DNA of 54,760 bases, from assembly GCA_903870415.1 (NCBI GenBank), contig CAIQDA010000192.1, forward strand, positions 1-54,760, given 5' to 3'. The DNA comes from an uncultured delta proteobacterium. GTDB taxonomy: Bacteria > Myxococcota_A > Polyangia > Polyangiales > Polyangiaceae. A program made the translations under genes and the position numbers. The notes below the pieces were generated by a model. It was not told the DNA's origin, made no database searches, and was given only the letters and a program-made list of their open reading frames with translations. Positions 52,750-54,760 of the stretch are shown here, one piece after another (within the stretch, counting starts at the first letter, position 1; every line of letters starts with the position of its first letter).

Positions 52750-53199
52750 ATGGCTGGCGGAGCTTCCGGCGATGGCGACGAGGCGATTGTCGGCATCAAC
52801 GTCACGCCGCTTGTCGACATCACGCTCGTGCTCCTCATCATCTTCATGGTGACGGCGCGCATCATCGTCTCCCAGTCGGTCCCGATGGACTTGCCCAAGG
52901 CCGCAAGCGGCACCGACGTGCAGGTCGTCTTCAGTGCGGTCATCGGTGCCGACGGCAAGCTCCAGGTCGACTCGAAGTTCGTGCCCGACGACGACGCGGT
53001 TTTCGCCCTCGCTCGCGAAGCCCACACCAAGAATCCCGAGCTGCGTGCGGTCATCAAGGCCGACTCGGCGATTGCGCACGGTCGCGTGATTCATATTCTC
53101 GACCTCTTGAAGCAGGCGGGAATTTCGAAGATCGCATTCGGTGTCTCTCCTACGGCCGCACAACCTGGCGCAGCGCTTCCCAAGCCGGCTAAGCCATGA
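52750..53199 (+). CDS. exbD: ExbD/TolR-type biopolymer transport protein
   Basis: Single-pass partner of ExbB. After a short cytoplasmic start comes 'INVTPLVDITLVLLIIFMVTARIIV', with the proton-carrying Asp in 'PLVDITLV'. The periplasmic domain has 'LPKAASG', 'FALAREAHTKNPELRAVIKADSAIAHGRVIHILDLLKQAGISKIAFGV', typical for the family. 149 aa. It sits between exbB (1 bp) and the tonB-like gene (36 bp). Confidence 0.94.
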   Translation: MAGGASGDGDEAIVGINVTPLVDITLVLLIIFMVTARIIVSQSVPMDLPKAASGTDVQVVFSAVIGADGKLQVDSKFVPDDDAVFALAREAHTKNPELRAVIKADSAIAHGRVIHILDLLKQAGISKIAFGVSPTAAQPGAALPKPAKP

Positions 53200-53235
53200 C
53201 GTATTGGCGAAGTACTACCGCCTAAGGACGCCGTA

Positions 53236-54090
53236 TTGAGCACGTCTGCTGTCATGCCGTCCCCGATGAATCACGAGGAAAAACCCTCGGGATTTGAGGC
53301 GCTGGTCGCCATCGAGGTAAGGTCGCGTCGTCTCCTCGCGGCGGCGTTCGTTGTCGCCATTGCGTTGCACGGCGCGGGGGCTGCAAGGGCCGCAGCGATT
53401 CCAGTCGAAGTTCGCGCTTGGGCTCTCGGCGTCCAAACGTTCGTTCACGAGCGCCTATGGTCGGAGGTCGACCTCGAGCCGCCGAAGCCGCCCGAAGTTC
53501 CAAAACCTGACGAGCCTGAGCCTCCGAAGATCGAAGAGCCGAAGCTCCCAGAACCTGAGCCGCCGCCTCCCGAGGCGCCCACTCCGCCCGCAGCTCCCGA
53601 GGCCGCGCAAGCTGGGCAAATCTTGGCAGCGGAAGGTCCCGCGGACGGCCCTGTCGATTTGTCGAACGCGTTCGTTCAAGGAACTGGCGAGGCGTACGCC
53701 GGCGGTTCCACGCACAAAGACGGTACGGCCACGACGGCGGTCACGAGCCCGCACGCGGTGGCGGGAGGCGTCGTCGGCGGGACGGGGGTCGTGGTGGCTC
53801 CGACGCAAAACCTCTCGCGAAAAGCTGCCGACCTAGGGTCAAGCAACTGGGACTGTTCGTTCCCCGCGGAGGCCGATCTTGACCAGGTCGACGACGCGTA
53901 TGTGTCGATCCAATACACGGTATCACCGGAAGGCCGCGTGAGTGACGTCAAGGTGCTCACCGACCCGGGCCACGGATTTGGACGCGCTGCGAAGACGTGC
54001 GCGAAGCTCCGTCGCTACGAAGCCGCACTCGACGCCGCCGGAAAGCCCACGAGCGAAGTGAAGCTCGCGAACGTTCACTTCACTCGCTGA
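53236..54090 (+). CDS. TonB-like energy transducer
   Basis: Cytoplasmic lead of about 30 residues, one membrane helix ('LLAAAFVVAIALHGAGAARAAA'), then a Pro/Glu/Lys-rich spacer (about 75-125, 'EPPKPPEVPKPDEPEPPKIE') and a C-terminal TonB-type domain ('DDAYVSIQYTVSPEGRVSDVKVLTDPGHGFGRAAKTCAKLRRYE'). The last part 'GKPTSEVKLANVHFTR' fits the final strand. It should couple ExbBD to outer-membrane receptors. The TTG start at 53236 is supported by AAGGA 7 bases upstream; ATG 53254 and 53266 are alternatives. Short repeats of Gly/Val ('VAGGVVGGTGVVV') occupy the middle. Confidence 0.85.
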   Translation: MSTSAVMPSPMNHEEKPSGFEALVAIEVRSRRLLAAAFVVAIALHGAGAARAAAIPVEVRAWALGVQTFVHERLWSEVDLEPPKPPEVPKPDEPEPPKIEEPKLPEPEPPPPEAPTPPAAPEAAQAGQILAAEGPADGPVDLSNAFVQGTGEAYAGGSTHKDGTATTAVTSPHAVAGGVVGGTGVVVAPTQNLSRKAADLGSSNWDCSFPAEADLDQVDDAYVSIQYTVSPEGRVSDVKVLTDPGHGFGRAAKTCAKLRRYEAALDAAGKPTSEVKLANVHFTR

Positions 54091-54760
54091 AGCGCGCGAC
54101 GCAGCGGGGCGGGAGAAAGCAAGACGGGAAGAGAGAGCGGGCGCGGGGCTTGTTTGGCGCCATGAAGCGTTCGCGCGGAAGCATGCGGCCTCGGGTGCGG
54201 GGCGGCGGATCCGCGCTTCGGCCTGCGTGGTCCTCGCCTTTGTCGCGGGGCTTGCGTGCCTGACCTGCGGGCCTTGTCGCTTGCTCCGTTTGGCCTTCGC
54301 GACGTGCTTCGGCGCGGCGCATGGCTGCTGTTCCGTTTTTTTTGTTTGGGTTTGTTACGGGAGATCGCCTCGCCGCGTGACTTGCCTCGGCGCTCCGCCG
54401 CATCTTCGGCTCCGGTCCTCAGGCCTCCGCGACGGCTCCGCCACTCCCGCCCCCGTTGCCACTTGGAGAGCGGAACGCTTCGGGGCCTTTGTGATGGGGA
54501 TAGAGAGATGGAGAATGAAGAGAGAGACGCGAGGCGGGCGCGGGCGTGGGGGCGGGTCCGCTGCTGCGGGCTGCCCGACGAAGCCGGAAGCGCGGAGCGG
54601 CATGGTCACGAAGCGCGGCGTGATGCGATGCGTTCTCGGCACAGCTGTCATGTTCATCGACGGAGCACGTCGAAGTGGCCCGCCGCTTCAGCGAGCACCA
54701 ACCCGCAATCGTGAAGTGCCGCGATGCACGGGCCGGCGAAGGAGGTTTGCAGCCCGCAGC
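54091..54760. other. Region without a convincing gene
   Basis: 670 bp to the window end. Open frames occur on both strands, but their translations are Arg/Pro/Ala-rich and show no domain, signal or good start. A purine-rich stretch runs from about 54501 to 54555, and a TTTTTTT run lies near 54337. No terminator, tRNA or repeat could be defined; the next gene presumably lies outside the window. Confidence 0.5.

Noticed and set aside
54256-54714. 152-codon open frame near the window end
   Set aside because: Hydrophobic start is short, the remainder is Arg-rich and there is no ribosome site; not supported as a gene.

Overview
The window looks like ordinary chromosome from a GC-rich (roughly two-thirds GC by eye) Gram-negative bacterium, most likely a myxobacterium-type member of the Myxococcota. 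Pointers are the DAG-repeat lipoprotein at 30215, the receiver/DUF4388/J-like protein at 23486, the single-domain response regulators, the complete ISC-HscBA iron-sulphur operon, the ExbB/ExbD/TonB-like set and the lipobox-bearing peptidases. This placement is inference. I see no rRNA, tRNA, CRISPR array, IS element or prophage.

Layout. 0-10 kb: a large membrane-anchored protein of unknown role, an S9 peptidase lipoprotein, a DnaQ-type exonuclease with a WYL-like tail, then a leftward group hppD - hgd - outer-membrane barrel - RNase HI (tyrosine breakdown plus passengers). 9.9-13.2 kb: pyrG - acylphosphatase - exported protein. 13.2-19.2 kb: a motility-flavoured block with leftward muramidase - pseB - pseC (first steps to pseudaminic acid) and rightward CheY-like - CheX-like - CheX-like, then a VWA protein. 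19.2-31.7 kb: AmgK-like kinase and RsmG (divergent starts 26 bp apart), a Clp-like double ATPase with a damaged first Walker B, a leftward ppk1 - 59-residue membrane protein - receiver/DUF4388/J-like operon, a DHH phosphoesterase, a formyltransferase-like protein and a lipoprotein ending in a clear terminator. 31.9-37.4 kb: merR-type regulator - iscS - iscU - iscA - hscB - hscA - fdx. 37.4-45.9 kb: a response regulator, dcd, uppP-manC, a PRMT-like methyltransferase, a VAT-1-like reductase, a TIGR01777 epimerase and an M13 peptidase. 46-54.1 kb: rseP, plsC, a radical SAM - TlpA - membrane protein operon, then truD - exbB - exbD - tonB-like. The last 670 bp hold no convincing gene.

The strongest unexplained signal is not a gene. 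An 11-bp interrupted dyad, TGYA-N3-TRCA (mostly TGTA-N3-TGCA or TGCA-N3-TGCA), occurs about 30 times, scattered almost evenly and nearly always inside genes, whereas a composition estimate predicts about one. Other spacings of the same half-sites are rare. In 12 genic copies it lies in one codon phase (GCA-NNN-TAC-A), so Ala-x-Tyr sites use the codon GCA almost only when they complete the dyad. This suggests selection on the DNA itself, for example a chromosome-wide protein-binding or methylation site.

Secondary points of interest: a Cys-rich MerR protein in place of IscR with a dyad at its start, two tandem CheX-like phosphatases, a bacterial PRMT-like enzyme behind a sigma54-like promoter, and the coupled 59-residue membrane protein. 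All counts and positions were read by eye.
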